Shown here piece after piece: positions 47,801 through 58,680 of a stretch of 64,000 nt of DNA. The stretch is from Lates calcarifer (Eukaryota; Chordata; Actinopteri; Centropomidae). Where the stretch lies: assembly GCF_001640805.2 (NCBI RefSeq), contig NC_066850.1, positions 12,711,329 to 12,775,328 of the forward strand, given 5' to 3'. Both the position numbers and the translations under genes were made by a program. The notes under the pieces are model-generated. The model was not told where the DNA came from, did no database searches, and saw nothing but the letters and a program-made list of their open reading frames with translations. How positions within the stretch are numbered: position 1 is the first letter of the stretch; each line of letters starts with the position of its first letter.

Positions 47801-50464
47801 ATAGGTGATTCGTATGTGCTGACAGTGTTCCCTGTCCTTCCCGCTGAGGAAATCTGGGAGGTCATTGACCTGTACGGATGAAAACAGAGAGAGCTACAGC
47901 TGGTAGCTGTGATACTAACAAGGCTATCTCCAAAGATTTAAACAAGTATGGGCTAAAACATGGGTTCAAAAGAAAATACCAGTACCTACATGTAGCTGAC
48001 ATTACAGCAGCTTATTTGACGAGCTTTTACAGGGGCTTGCTCTCTTGATGTTTTTTTCGGTCATCATATTGGTTCTCTAATAGACCTATATGTTGGTGTT
48101 AACATTTTTGACTTCCTTCATTTTCTCACAAAGTTCAGATTTTACAGTGCAGGAGGTTTGTACTGCTGATAGTTTTGTCTCCTTAAGACATTAATCCAGT
48201 TACTTTTTCTTTCTTTTTTAAAACCATTTTCTTTACATTTCATAGGCTGAACATGAAGTATTAATAGATATTTAAAATGTATCATTAGTTACAGCTCTAC
48301 ATCTAAAACCTGCATCTCTACCCCATTTCCACAGAGTGTGGGAGAATCTGCTCAGACTGGACAAGCCAAGGAAAATCCAGTGTAAGTCTTGAACCCTTGC
48401 CTCTATATAAAAACTACACTGAAGCCACAGTGAGGGCATCACAGGTCACCACAGGCTATAATCTGACAGTTTAATGCAGACAAGATTAACTCTGTTAAAA
48501 CCTCTGACCTATGACATAACAAGATGTAGTGGGAATTAGAAGCTAATACAGCCACACACAGACTCAGCTTCTCCTGTCTACATATTATGTAGCGTTATAT
48601 TCTGTAGCACTAAGGCTGAATCTATTTTAAGCCTCTACTAGTGTAGACCAGGCCATTCAGTTTATGTATAATCTAAGGATAACGGTTTCCTTAAGTGTCT
48701 ATATTGGACAGGAAAGGCTGTTTATTTGTGTTATGTGATGCAGTCAGTCTCTCTGCAGGAGGTTTGTGTTGCTGATAGCATTTACTGTCTGACACCAGGA
48801 ATATATTTAGAAAAAAGTTGTCAAAATAAATGCATCAACACCTGAGATGTTAAAGGTGTTTAAAAGTCATATTACCTGAACCTCAGTCGGGTCATTAGAC
48901 CACCAGCCACTTCAGGTCATTATGTAACAATGTTCAGTTGTTTTATAGAGCCACAGCGAGATTCTGTCAGCATCTCCCCCTCCCTCTATCCCAAAATAAT
49001 ATATCTAACTGTAGATCACTTAGGCAACCAACAGAAAAATAATAAGCACCTATTTTAATAATCAATTAATCGTAGCAGTCTTTTTTTTTTTTTTTTAAGC
49101 AAACACAGTGAAACAAAGTAAAAATATTCTCTGATTCCAGTCTCTCAGGTGAGAAGATTTCCTCTGTTTCTTTGTCATATCATTAGTTGTTTATTAGGAC
49201 TTTTGGTCAAACAAAACAAGGATGTCATGCTTGGAAAAACTGTGTTGGCCATTTTTGACATTTTTTTCATAAAACAGTGGGCAGACTGGGGAACCAGCAG
49301 CATAACTGGAAAAGCAAAAAGCAAAGTAATCAAATGGTAAATGGACATTTACATACATAATATGTCGTGTCCTTTACAAATGTGGCATTCTTTGAATTAT
49401 ATCCAGTGGAAAAGGTGTGAAGTGAAACCTGTAAGTCCGAGTAACTGATCTGTAATCTGAAGAGTTTAACAAGGCTCTAACAGCAGGAGTTTATTACTTA
49501 ATGAGCACAAAGGGTGACAAACAGGTAATTTAGATTAGTTTTGGGCACGGTCAGGGTTGTAACATTAAATTATTTACTTATTATTTTCTGTATTAAATCA
49601 ACAAATAATTTGATTTACAAAAATACCACCCACAATTTCTTAATGCCTACTGTGATTGTTTTGTTTATTTCCCCCAAACATTTCTCCAAAATCTAAAAAT
49701 ATTCAGTTTATTATAAAATAAGACAAATCTATTCATCCATAAGCTCAAATGAGACCAGGCTTTCCAAAAATTACTTAATGATTAATCAAAAAGTTTAGAG
49801 ATGAAACAGTTAGTTGGTTAAGTGATGGGCAGCAAATTAAATGGCAACTATTGATAACCAATTAATCATCAAATAAGACATATGGAACAAACAAAACTTT
49901 TAGACCTTTTTCACAATTTTCTGAAATTTTATTGGCTAAACAACTAAACAATTAATCGAGAAAACCACTGACATATTAATGGATAGTGAAGTTCATTAGT
50001 TTAATGTATTAAATGTCAGAAATGGTGAAAAATGCCCAGAATTATCCCTCGAAACCCAAGTTTTTTTCTCTGACCAGCTGTCAAAAACCCAGAAATACTG
50101 ATCTAACCATCAGAGAATAATGAAAAACATGTGAATATTCATTTCAATCGACTCTAAAAACTACCGTTACTGTAATAAAGTAGGCTATAAAATGATATTC
50201 CTTGAAACTCACCAATTCGATGTCCCGCACGCGCACGAAGCTAACGGCCGCGGTGAGCGTGCGCGGCGGGTACTCGGTGAGATACACGCGCTCATCGCTC
50301 AGCACCACGTGCATGTACACCTTGTTGACGGTCTCCGATATCACCACGCACGGTTCGTAGGCTCGGATCCTCTCGTACACCGCCCGCTCCGTGTTCCGCT
50401 TCAGGAAGGAGTCCAGCTTGATGTTCCGGCGGGACAAGAGGGTCCCCGAGCCGGTCCGAGCCAT
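40694..50464 (-). CDS. c12orf56: C12orf56 homologue, complete, 14 exons
   Basis: Uncharacterised vertebrate protein; function unknown. Exons in reading order: 50464-50213, 47869-47674, 47404-47389, 44407-44194, 44109-43954, 43848-43760, 43356-43212, 42724-42630, 42259-42170, 41705-41618, 41529-41455, 41315-41238, 41138-40957, 40805-40694. All junctions are GT-AG and phases match, giving 595 residues (about 622 in human). Family-like stretches: 'GTLLSRRN.KLDSFLKRN' at the start with 'AYEPC' and 'VVLSD', 'DLPDFLSGKDREHCQHIRI' at exon 2, a Ser/Pro-rich linker about 185-218, 'EAELHLYAVSQTSRLYLHLQSSWN' (split here for length: EAELHLYAVS + QTSRLYLHL), 'RRLFWR', 'FRETE', 'LSAKKGAL', 'HFREEFRYF' and 'LPPHYPIS..T' near the end. 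No membrane segment is evident; mostly helical by composition. Start context GTCATGG is good. Exon 3 is a 16-nt microexon and the least certain part. Confidence 0.9.
41940..42030. repeat. AATCGA/CTAATC repeat remnant in intron
   Basis: AATAATCTGTTGATTATTCA, TGTCTAACTGATTAATCATG and CATCAAATCGACTAATCAAC resemble the 'CGATTAATCGACTAATC' end of the fish repeat family seen at 49640-50150. Lies in a C12orf56 intron. Confidence 0.4.
44822..44870 (+). repeat. (GT)n microsatellite in C12orf56 intron
   Basis: About 24 uninterrupted GT units, one of the longest perfect dinucleotide runs here. A 63-codon minus-strand frame over it is poly-threonine/histidine translation, not a gene. Confidence 0.95.
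47389..47404 (-). CDS. c12orf56: 16-nt microexon of C12orf56 homologue
   Basis: On the minus strand CCCCCACAG / GATATCCTGCTGACAG / GTGAGC provides a strong acceptor, 16 nt, and a strong donor. Entering phase is 1 and leaving phase is 2, exactly what exons 2 and 4 require; without it the exon 2-exon 4 join meets a TGA after 13 codons. It encodes Gly-Tyr-Pro-Ala-Asp-Arg across its junctions. No other fitting exon was seen in the 3.2 kb between exons 2 and 4. Confidence 0.6.
49640..50150. repeat. Tandem copies of the AATTAATCGA/TGTCAGAAATGG family
   Basis: At least two partial copies: one carries AATTTCTTAATGCCTACTGT, CTCCAAAATCTAAAAATATT and the AACAATTAATCGAGAAAACC end, the second AAATGTCAGAAATGGTGAAA and TGCCCAGAATTATCCCTCGA. 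Both lie in C12orf56 intron 1, close to its first exon. Confidence 0.5.
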
Positions 50465-50934
50465 GACGGTACTGGAACAGCAGTTAGGAAGAAGTTAGGG
50501 ACATCACCCTCCACTTTGGCGCAAGGCAGGTGGTCCGCTGTTGCTTTCCATCCGTTAAATTTGTACGCTACTGTACGGAGATTTAAAAAGGAAAACTACC
50601 GGGGAGGTGATGTGCGCTTCCCTCGTCCTGTCCCTCGCACACTGAGCAGGTAAACTGCCGCTTACTCGCTTCATTAACCTCCACTGCTCTCTGATTGGCT
50701 GGCACTGAAGAGGGACACTTCTGATTGGCTAGGTGAAAAAGAGTTATTTCATAATTTTCAGAGCTCTGAGCTCAGGGTTCTAGGGCGTTAGTTCCGGATT
50801 CACCTCCCAGGTGGACCCGGGTCCATTACACCATGGACAGATTATGAGACAGATTATGGACCCAGACACCCTCCCGTTGTTGACCTTGTGTGTCCCTTAA
50901 TGTTTACGTTCTTCGTGTTGAGTCACTTTATGGA

Positions 50935-51230
50935 ATATTTCTGTTTTCATTAAATAATTCTGACATTTCTACTGACTAAACAGTTGGGTGATTTATTGAA
51001 AAAATAATCAACATTATAATTATTCAATTATTCAGTGTTGATTTTTCTTTATTTTATATCATTGTTTGCTGAATTTCCTCAGGTTTCCGACTGTTTGTTG
51101 CACAAAATAAGACATTCATAGATATTGCTAGAGCTTAGGGAAACTTTTATGGAGAATTTTTTCAGATTTTCTGAAATTTTATCGACCAAACAGTTGTCTG
51201 ACCAATTGCAAAAATAATCACGAAAGGAAA
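50935..51230. repeat. Copy of the GTCAGAAA/CGACCAAACAGTT repeat family
   Basis: TCTACTGACTAAACAGTTGG, AATTATTCAATTATTCAGTG and TTTCTGAAATTTTATCGACC match the family copies in C12orf56 intron 1 in diverged form. Confidence 0.4.
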
Positions 51231-52030
51231 TATTTAATGAAGTTTTCATAGGGACTCTAATGGACTGAGACCAAAGACTGAACACAACCTCTATAGTGAT
51301 TTGTCTCCTTACTTTGTAGCTGTTTGTTTTAGTTCTCTTCATTGCTGTTTGATCAGCTTTCCATCAAGAAGTGTTACCACTTACTTCAAACCCATTAAAA
51401 GTAAAGTCAGTCTTATCTTAATCTACAATAATACATCATAATTCACTTGATGATTATATTTTGTATAATTAATGTGAGTTTGCAATCTAGCAACTACAGT
51501 TATCAAATATATGTAGAGTAAGAAGTACAGTATTTCCCTCACTAGATGTATAAAGAAGCAGAAAAGGGTCACTACCTTGGAATTATTCTGAAGTACAGTA
51601 CTTGAGTAAATGTACTTATATAAATGGATATGCTGTTAAATTCAAATTTAAAACACGTGTGTGAACCCTGTATTTGCAGTTGTTTTGATGCTAGAAAATA
51701 CATTTGCAGTTCAATAATATCCAGGTTTGTGTTGTTGCACTTCAAAAATTTCACCACTAGAGGGCGGCATGGTTCAATTTATCTCAATACCTCTTTAAAA
51801 ATTCTCATCCAAGTTGGATTTGAATGAATGTCACACATCAGATACAGATGTTTAATTGTTTATTCTGTTAGATATATTTAGACACTTTTCTTTGATTCAC
51901 TACTGAATCAATAAATGAATGAATCTTTGTGTTACTCTGAGAAATTTAGGCTTGATGTAAACCAGGAAAAATGTTGAAAATGTGACGCTGTGTCCTTCAT
52001 CCTCCTCCTCCTCTGCTTCATTTTCCTCAT

Positions 52031-52032
<2 letters not shown>

Positions 52033-52081
<49 letters not shown>

Positions 52082-52085
52082 ACAC
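52033..52085 (+). repeat. (CA)n microsatellite
   Basis: About 21 uninterrupted CA units to 52074, then an interrupted continuation. Confidence 0.92.
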
Positions 52086-52384
52086 TCAGCGAGGCGGTGG
52101 TGGTTGGAGCTTTAAAGGGGAGCTTTGTAAAACGATGAACGTCGTCTCACACACAAACACACCATGAAGGAGATGAAGGCAGTGTTGTTTTGGAGACGAA
52201 CACACTCAGTCTTTTATGCAGCTCAGTAAAAAGACTGAGACACAAACCAGGCTCCAGATATTCTGGCTCTGTGGATTGAAGATATGATTTTCTGCACTTT
52301 GTATATATGTTTATTCTATCTCATCAAATTCCCTAAATTTTGTGTTTTCAACTACTCTCCCCTGAATGCCCCTGAAAAACGAAT

Positions 52385-52835
52385 ACAACTAGATCGTGGA
52401 CAGATTATGAGACAGTGAGGCTCTAGGCCCCAGACTAAAGACATGAATATAAATGTTGTTTTTTGTGTCTCTTTGTGGTGGTTTTGTTTCTCTCCATAGA
52501 CATTTTGTATATCTTTTTGATCTTTTAGTCTTGTGCCTCTATGTGGTCATTTTGTGTGTCTGTGTGTCTGTTTTGTGTTTCTTTTTAGTAATTTTATGCA
52601 TCTCTGTGGTTGTTTAATTTCTTTCTATGGTCATTTTGTGTCTCTCTGTAGTTGTAAGGTCTCTTTGTGGTTCTGTGTCTCTTTGTGGTCATTTTGTTTG
52701 TCTTTATGGCCATTTTGTGTCTCTCTGTTTCTCTCATATCATGTCTGTTTTGTGCATCTCTTTGGTCTTACTGTGTCTCTTTGTGGTCATTTTGTTTCTT
52801 TATGATTGTTTTGTGTCTCATTGTTGTCAAACTAG
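52385..52835 (+). mobile_element. Non-autonomous element with internal minisatellite (copy 3)
   Basis: Head GTGGACAGATTATGAGACAG matches the 5990 copy and the fragment at 50830-50880. It is followed by a long degenerate array (about 52456-52830) of TTTGTGTCTCTTTGTGGTCA-type units. Three overlapping plus-strand open frames of 63-90 codons are translations of the array (cysteine/leucine/valine-rich) and are not genes. Confidence 0.6.
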
Positions 52836-54029
52836 TCAGGTATCTGCTGCTTCTTTAAAAGTACACGTCATTGTTTGTTAGTCATTGTTGTTTGTTTGAA
52901 TGCCATTTCATGATGAACATCATTTTGTCCAACTAACAATACATTTATGACAGTGTTAAGGTAAAAACATGAGCTTTGTGTTATTTACTTAAACTAGTGT
53001 TTTGGCTTAAATATTAATTACTCCCATGGCTGAGGTTCTGCTCAGCTAGGTTGCACTGCACTCCTTCATCATCATCATCATCATTGTGAGTGTGTGTGTT
53101 TGTGTGCAGCTGCAAACAACAGTTGTGGGCTGACCGCTCACACTATCCTCTTTGTTCTGCAGAAAAAGAAGTAAACAGTCACATTTCCCATCAGAGGGAG
53201 AGAGAGAGAGATTATAGTCTCATTATACCACACACACAAACACACACCAACACATTGGTTTTGGTTGGTGTTGACCCTTTTGGCATTTTGAAGTCTGATG
53301 ATGAGGTTTAAAGTTCAAAATCTAAAAATGGCACCATACTCATAATGATGTCTTCATGAATTTCCCAAGCTGGAAAAGACACAGAAACATCATGTCACAT
53401 TAAAACAAAGCGTTTAATTGGTAAGTCCCGTCAGGGGCTAAAGCATTTAATTGGAAGATGTGTTCATGTGCCCTTTTTCTAACAACTTACACCTGTTATT
53501 TTTATGATCGTACCAGACAAGTGGAAACTGAACCAACAGCACGTGTGAATATTTATACACAGACAGTATATTATACATTCAGCAGTTTAACAATATGCAA
53601 CTACAGAGGCTGGTAAGAGCAAACACACTGCAGCTTAAGAAAACACTTGCAAAGAGACAAAACACAAACTAATTAAGAAAACATCTTCATCAGTTTGACA
53701 ACGTATGTCCTGCAAAAACACACAACACAACCTGAGACAGTGTTTTACAACCCTGAACCAATTAACAGACTATACATTGCCTGTCTGTGTTTTACAGCCC
53801 GTGCTGTAGTCGAGACTCGAGTCCCCAGTGTTCAAGCCTGAGTCCAAGTCAAGTCACAAAAGTCTTGAAAATCTATTCTTAAGTCTGAGCCCTGGATTTA
53901 AGTACTACAAAGCTGACTACATATTCCCTCTCTTATTAAAAAAGAAAGAGGAGAGGCAAAAAAAAATGTACATTTCTACCATGTTTGTTCCTCCATAACT
54001 TTGGATCATCATTCGGACTCTTTGTTAAA

Positions 54030-54240
54030 ACGTTACTTTTCATTTGACTGTGATCAAAAGGGTTGAAGAACTGTAATCTTTGAATTTTGGGTACATGATT
54101 TTTGAGCACAAAATTGTGGGTGTCTGTTCACAGGTTAAATGTAAAAGCACCTTGAGTTGCGATTTTTGATTGAAAAGTGCTATACATATACAGATTATTA
54201 TTGTTATTATTCTTTATTCATTATTATTATTAGAATCCAC
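54030..54240 (+). repeat. LINE-like 3' tail
   Basis: AAAAGCACCTTGAGTTGCGA, ATTGAAAAGTGCTATACATA and a terminal ATT-rich run (TTATTATTGTTATTATTC) match the 'GCGCCTTGAG ... GCGCTATATAAATAAA' 3' end found in many fish non-LTR retrotransposons. It lies about 370 bp upstream of the tetraspanin TATA motif. Confidence 0.55.
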
Positions 54241-54615
54241 CCAGTTGATATAAAGTGAACATGGTGTTTTGATCCATCTGGTTTCTGCTTGTCTTTCATC
54301 AATAGCCCATAATTTGGGCATTTATCTTAATCTAACGATTTGTTCTTTGCTGTTAAAAAGGAACAAAAGGATCAAAGAAAAGATAAAGGAACAAAAGAGA
54401 AAAGACAAAGACAGAAATCTCTCTATTTCTGTCTCTTCTTCTGTGGGTGTCGAGCACTTGATCGTCTGTGTTTCCTCCCAGCAGCTGCTGCACCAGCCGA
54501 CCCCTGACGGGACTGAACGAACAGAGCCGAACGAAGTCGAAGTGACGGCGACAGGTCCGCACTGACCCAGCAGCCAGGGACTGGACAAACATCGAAAGAG
54601 AGAGCTTTGCTACTG

Positions 54616-54623
54616 TATATAAA
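54616..54623 (+). promoter_or_regulatory. cd9: TATA box candidate of tetraspanin first exon A
   Basis: TATATAAA lies 53 nt upstream of the ATG at 54676, after a CpG-richer stretch (54500-54570). It would give a leader of about 30 nt. If transcription instead starts in the CpG-rich stretch, this motif is inside the leader. Confidence 0.35.
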
Positions 54624-54675
54624 GACACTAAATTCACAGTTTATAACTACTAACACGTTAAAAGACTTCGCTAGG

Positions 54676-54744
54676 ATGACGGCTCTAAGCAGCTGGGAGT
54701 TGTGCGTCAAATACGCCCTCTTCATCTTCAATTTCATCTTCTGG
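54676..54744 (+). CDS. cd9: CD9-type tetraspanin, candidate first exon A
   Basis: ATG opens 23 codons ending at a phase-0 donor (TGG/GTAAGA). The peptide has the tetraspanin opening: a short cytosolic N-terminus with a juxtamembrane cysteine (LCVKY) and the first half of TM1 (ALFIFNFIFW). No exon encoding the rest of TM1 was found before 63686, so it either splices about 8.9 kb to 63686, skipping exon B, or is what remains of a tandem duplicate. Confidence 0.75.
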
Positions 54745-54787
54745 GTAAGAGTCAAAATGTTAAAATATATATATTTTTTGTGACACT

Positions 54788-54793
<6 letters not shown>

Positions 54794-54830
<37 letters not shown>
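54794..54830 (+). repeat. (TG)n microsatellite
   Basis: About 18 TG units, 50 nt into the intron after exon A. Confidence 0.92.
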
Positions 54831-54832
<2 letters not shown>

Positions 54833-55929
54833 GTTATATGTTATCGTTTGTGTCGCAGTATTTCATAAAACCTTGTAACAATGTTAGAAATTATCATAAA
54901 CTCCATTTATTTCCTTTGATTTATAATGTTTAAACTAAGTACGTAGTAAGTTTAGCTAACCTGGTAACGCTAAAAACTCGTCAAATGACCGTTTATTTCC
55001 TCAATTCAACAACATTTAAACTTTTAGAAGATAGAGTTTGGCACTGTATTGTGATTTTTTAATTTGGACTATCAAAGGAACAAAAGTAAAAGTCGACATT
55101 TTCGTTCAATTTAAACGGCTTAAACAAATTATTGTACGCCGAATGAAGGAGTACCGTGCTTTTATTTTAATGTATTCTTTAGCAGTAGTATTTGTTAAAC
55201 GAACTTTGACGAGTAACCAAAGAAACGATGAATTAAAAGATTTCTGGATGGAGTTTGGCGGTCGAAGCGTATCGGGACTTGTATTTCTGTGTATGATAAC
55301 GGTTCAGTGGTCGGAAATGTCAAAAGCTGTTCAGCAACACGTGTTCAAAGCAAATTGTTGTTATCTTGATTGAACGGAAGAATTTTTATCTTATGTTTTC
55401 TGCAGAGACACTCCTCAGAGGATATTCAGTTGTCAACATTTAGGCTTCATGCCAGTGGTGTAAAAGTACTAATACTCCATTACAAGTAAAAATAAATAAA
55501 TAAATAAATAAATCCTGCATTGAAGGTTTTACTTTTACGTTTATAAGCATAATGAGGAAATTGTTCTTACTAATACAGGTTTGTAATCAGTGCAGACCAG
55601 TCCCTGTAATTGGTTCTTATTTTATTGATGGTTTTTGAAAGAAAAATAAAAGTAAGGGAGGATATGGCCCTGGCCCATGTTTGGGTCTTGGTCCTACAGA
55701 CATTGTGGTGGACCAGGCATTAAACATGTCTGTGCCTGTGTTGTAATCCATCCATGACACAAACAAGCTTAACTGCACAATGGGTCTTCTCAAATACTGA
55801 ATCTTGTTAAAGGACAAATAGCTTAAATTCCCAGTTGAGTTCACATAGGCCGATAGCTATGTGGACTCAGGAAAGAGGGAAAAACAAAAAACCTTAGCTC
55901 ATCATGGATGTTGACAATTCAGTTAAAAA

Positions 55930-56180
55930 TGAAAAACTGAGCTGTTTACTTCTTTTCTCAGGTCAGTTCATTAATTGGACAAATATTTTAATAAGTCATT
56001 GTTCAGTTTATAAAATGTCAGGAAGGAGTGAAACTGTCCGTCAGAACCTAAAACAATGTCTTCACTTGTCTTGTTTTTGCAACAGATACAAGTTGAGTCG
56101 TGTGAGTCAAACTAAAGCAGGACATTTTCACATTTGACAGGCTGAAACCAGAAAACTTCTGGCAGCTTAAAAAAATATGA
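55930..56180 (+). repeat. Copy of the GTCAGGAAGGAGTGAAA/TGTCAG family
   Basis: TTCATTAATTGGACAAATAT, TAAAATGTCAGGAAGGAGTG and GGCTGAAACCAGAAAACTTC follow the order of the family seen at 35820-36190 and 49640-50150, diverged. Confidence 0.4.
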
Positions 56181-56354
56181 TTTATAACGAGGGCAGAGAC
56201 TCAGATGCAGAGAAACTCACAGGAGACCAGGTAAAGTTCAAAACAGAAGTGTCGTTATCAGACTGACTTCCTGTTCATTCACAGGAAATCAGTTCAATTA
56301 CGGCAAACAACAGAAGGAAAAAAACAAGAGAAAATAAGAAACAAGGCAAAGTTG

Positions 56355-56690
56355 AGGAGTGTGTGACTTTCACTGGTGTTCAGATCCTTTACATAAGTAA
56401 AAGTACCACACAATAGCACAAACAAACGAACAGATGGAGGCAGTGTATTCAAGCAGCTCCTGTATTCTCCTCAGTAAAATCACTAATTTTGTCAGTGTAG
56501 TCTGATACTGATATATAGTGATGTTTCTGGTTAAACAAAAAGGCCTGTCTCTGTATGAATCCTATCCATAATGTTGTCAGACATTTATAATAACAATCTG
56601 AGCCTGTCAGTGGCAAAAACAAGCACTTTAGTGGATGTACTTTGACGTAGACAGTTGCCCATTGGATTACATTGTAGCAGCTGTTAGAGG
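56355..56690 (+). repeat. Third copy of the 1317-1540 repeat
   Basis: GACTTTCACTGGTGTTCAGA, AAGTACCACACAATAGCACA, TCCTGTATTCTCCTCAGTAA and CCTGTCAGTGGCAAAAACAA align with the copies at 1317 and 2525. Confidence 0.6.
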
Positions 56691-57059
56691 TGGCCAGATA
56701 CATTGTTCTTGTTCAATACTGGTCCTGGTTCAGAAATACACATCAAAATACAACCAATAAACACATACTTTCATCATCTTTTATCTCCCCTCTGTACAGT
56801 GCAGCCCCTGTTATTCCAGTGTGATGGGATTGTTCAAGTAGAGGAGGTGTAGTATGGTGTGTACAGGTACTGCCTCAGAGAAAAACTTGGGGAACAAATG
56901 TTGCTCCCCTTGTCGTTCCAAAACCTGCAAACTTCATGGATAGGATTCCCACAGAGATAAACCTTTTTATTAAAGACTAACATCCCAGAAACATTGCTGT
57001 ATATCACCACCAAACTGACACAAACCAGTAACTGCTGGTCCACTGCTGCCTTCATTTGT

Positions 57060-57160
57060 TAGCTTGTTTGTGTTATTGTGTGACTTTCAGTGGTGGAAGA
57101 GGTATTCATATTCTTTACATGAGTAAAAGTACCACACAATAACACAAACAATCAATCATT
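57060..57160 (+). repeat. Fourth copy of the 1317-1540 repeat, truncated
   Basis: TTGTGTTATTGTGTGACTTT, CAGTGGTGGAAGAGGTATTC and AAGTACCACACAATAACACA, then loss of homology. Confidence 0.6.
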
Positions 57161-57884
57161 TACATCCAAAAACATGTGAAAATCAGGCCCAGGGTAAAAA
57201 ATGCTTGAGATGTTTATGGTTAAATAAAAAAACAAAACAAATTAATTTGTTGAGGTACAGAGGGATTCATGGTTGGACTTTTTTCAGGCTTGGAGTAGTT
57301 CAGAAAAACTCCACCAGGGGCCGATATTGAGCCCAATTTGTCATTAAAGGACAGAAAGTTCTTCCTTGTCATTTAAAAAAAAAATCATTTTCCATTTTTT
57401 TTCTTGAAAACCTCTGACAATTTTTCAGTCTCCTCCTTTGCCTTTTTTATTTTCCAACAACCTCCTCTCACATTTCTCTTCATCTCCTGGGTTTTTTAAT
57501 CACTTTTCAGGGTCTGGACATGCTCATAAATCTAACAGGTACAACAAAAACCAAACCAGTTTGTCACTAAAGGCACTTCCTGATAGAAGGGGGGAGAGGG
57601 AAGGGAGGGAGGGGGGAAGCAGAGATAAGGGAGGCTTCAACAGCCTGGAGACAAAGGTGGTGTTGTTGGTTTCAGCTGGTCCACTGGGAATGGAGAGCAA
57701 CTCAAGTTACCTCAGCTAAACAAAGCTGAATCCCTGTCCCAGGAGGTGTGTGTGTGTGTGTGTGTATGTATGTGAATACACCTGTGAAGCCTTTGTTTCT
57801 CTTCATCTGCACATTTTTTCTTGCTTCACGTTTTGTCCTTTAATCGTTCTCATCACTGAGACATTATTTAAAACTCCATACCTA

Positions 57885-58110
57885 CCATCATGGCTCATGA
57901 GACAATGGGTCCAGGGCTCAGACTTGTAATAAAAGCTCCCCCCACCTCTCCTGTACAGAACCCCCGGGGCTTAAAGAGACACAAAATGAAAACAAATTAT
58001 GAGTTGCTTATACTCATTTTGTGTTTCTTCGTAATTATTTTGTGTCTCTTTGCAGTCACTTCAGACAGAGACTCCAGACCAGGAGCCTCCTGACCTCAGT
58101 CTGTGCCTGG
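57885..58110 (+). mobile_element. Non-autonomous element with short minisatellite (copy 4)
   Basis: CATGAGACAATGGGTCCAGG head, a short TTTTGTGTCTCTTTGCAGTC-type array (58015-58060) and a CCAGACCAGGAGCCTCCTGA tail. The array is contracted relative to copies 1 and 3. Confidence 0.4.
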
Positions 58111-58359
58111 TTGGCCCATTCAGTAACACATCTCTGCCTGTCATCACTTTCTCTCGGCCCCTCTTTTTGCTACAGTATCTAGCTAACAGTATTTCCAACA
58201 GTTGTATCAGAAACAACTCATCTGATCTATAAGACCCATAGACAGTTACCTGATCAATCAATTATTAGATTGAAACTATCAGAAATGTAAATGTTTAACT
58301 CACTTATCATAGGAGAAGTCAAATGTTCTCTGTCTACTGCCTTTCTAAATGAGATGAAC

Positions 58360-58460
58360 TTTATTAATCCCATGGGATGAAACAATAATCACTCCCTGTG
58401 GGGCAGTTAAACACCATCTTCCACATGACAGGAGTGGAGATACTGTCCACTATACTAATG
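58360..58460 (+). repeat. Short fish repeat, 'GATGAACTTTATTAATCCCA' type
   Basis: GATGAACTTTATTAATCCCA followed by TCACTCCCTGTGGGGCAGTT is a decayed form of a common fish repeat end ('ACTTTATTGATCCC'). Confidence 0.45.
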
Positions 58461-58479
58461 AGAAGTAGTTGCCATTTAC

Positions 58480-58680
58480 AGTTTTATATGATTGGAAATG
58501 AACATCATCTGAGTTTTTAAATATTTGTCAGACAGAACAAGTTATTCGAAGACATCTTCTGTATCTGTAAAACTATGAACATTTTTTTAACATGTTTCAG
58601 GATTTTCTCGATCAGTTAATTGTAAAAATGTCAGACAGATTAATTATAATGAAAATAATCTTGAGGCTAGATGACAAAAA
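58480..58680 (+). repeat. Copy of the TGTCAGA/GATTAATTATAATG family
   Basis: ATATTTGTCAGACAGAACAA, GACATCTTCTGTATCTGTAA, AGGATTTTCTCGATCAGTTA and AGATTAATTATAATGAAAAT match the family in diverged form. Confidence 0.4.

Larger units (their letters stand above)
50465..54610. other. Divergent intergenic region between C12orf56 and the tetraspanin
   Basis: Should hold the C12orf56 promoter (GC-rich around 50465-50660, where the plus strand has GGCGCAAGGCAGG and CCGGGGAGGTGATG) and upstream DNA of the tetraspanin. Repeats present: 50935-51230, a CA run (52033-52074), the minisatellite element (52385-52835), a CATCAT run near 53070 and a LINE-like tail (54030-54240). No gene seen. Confidence 0.5.

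Noticed and set aside
50192..50653. 153-codon plus-strand frame opposite C12orf56 exon 1
   Set aside because: Antisense shadow of a GC-rich coding exon; the minus frame matches the conserved C12orf56 N-terminus.
52533..52881. Overlapping Cys/Leu/Val-rich small open frames
   Set aside because: Translations of a minisatellite array (units of the TTTGTGTCTCTTTGTGGTCA type).
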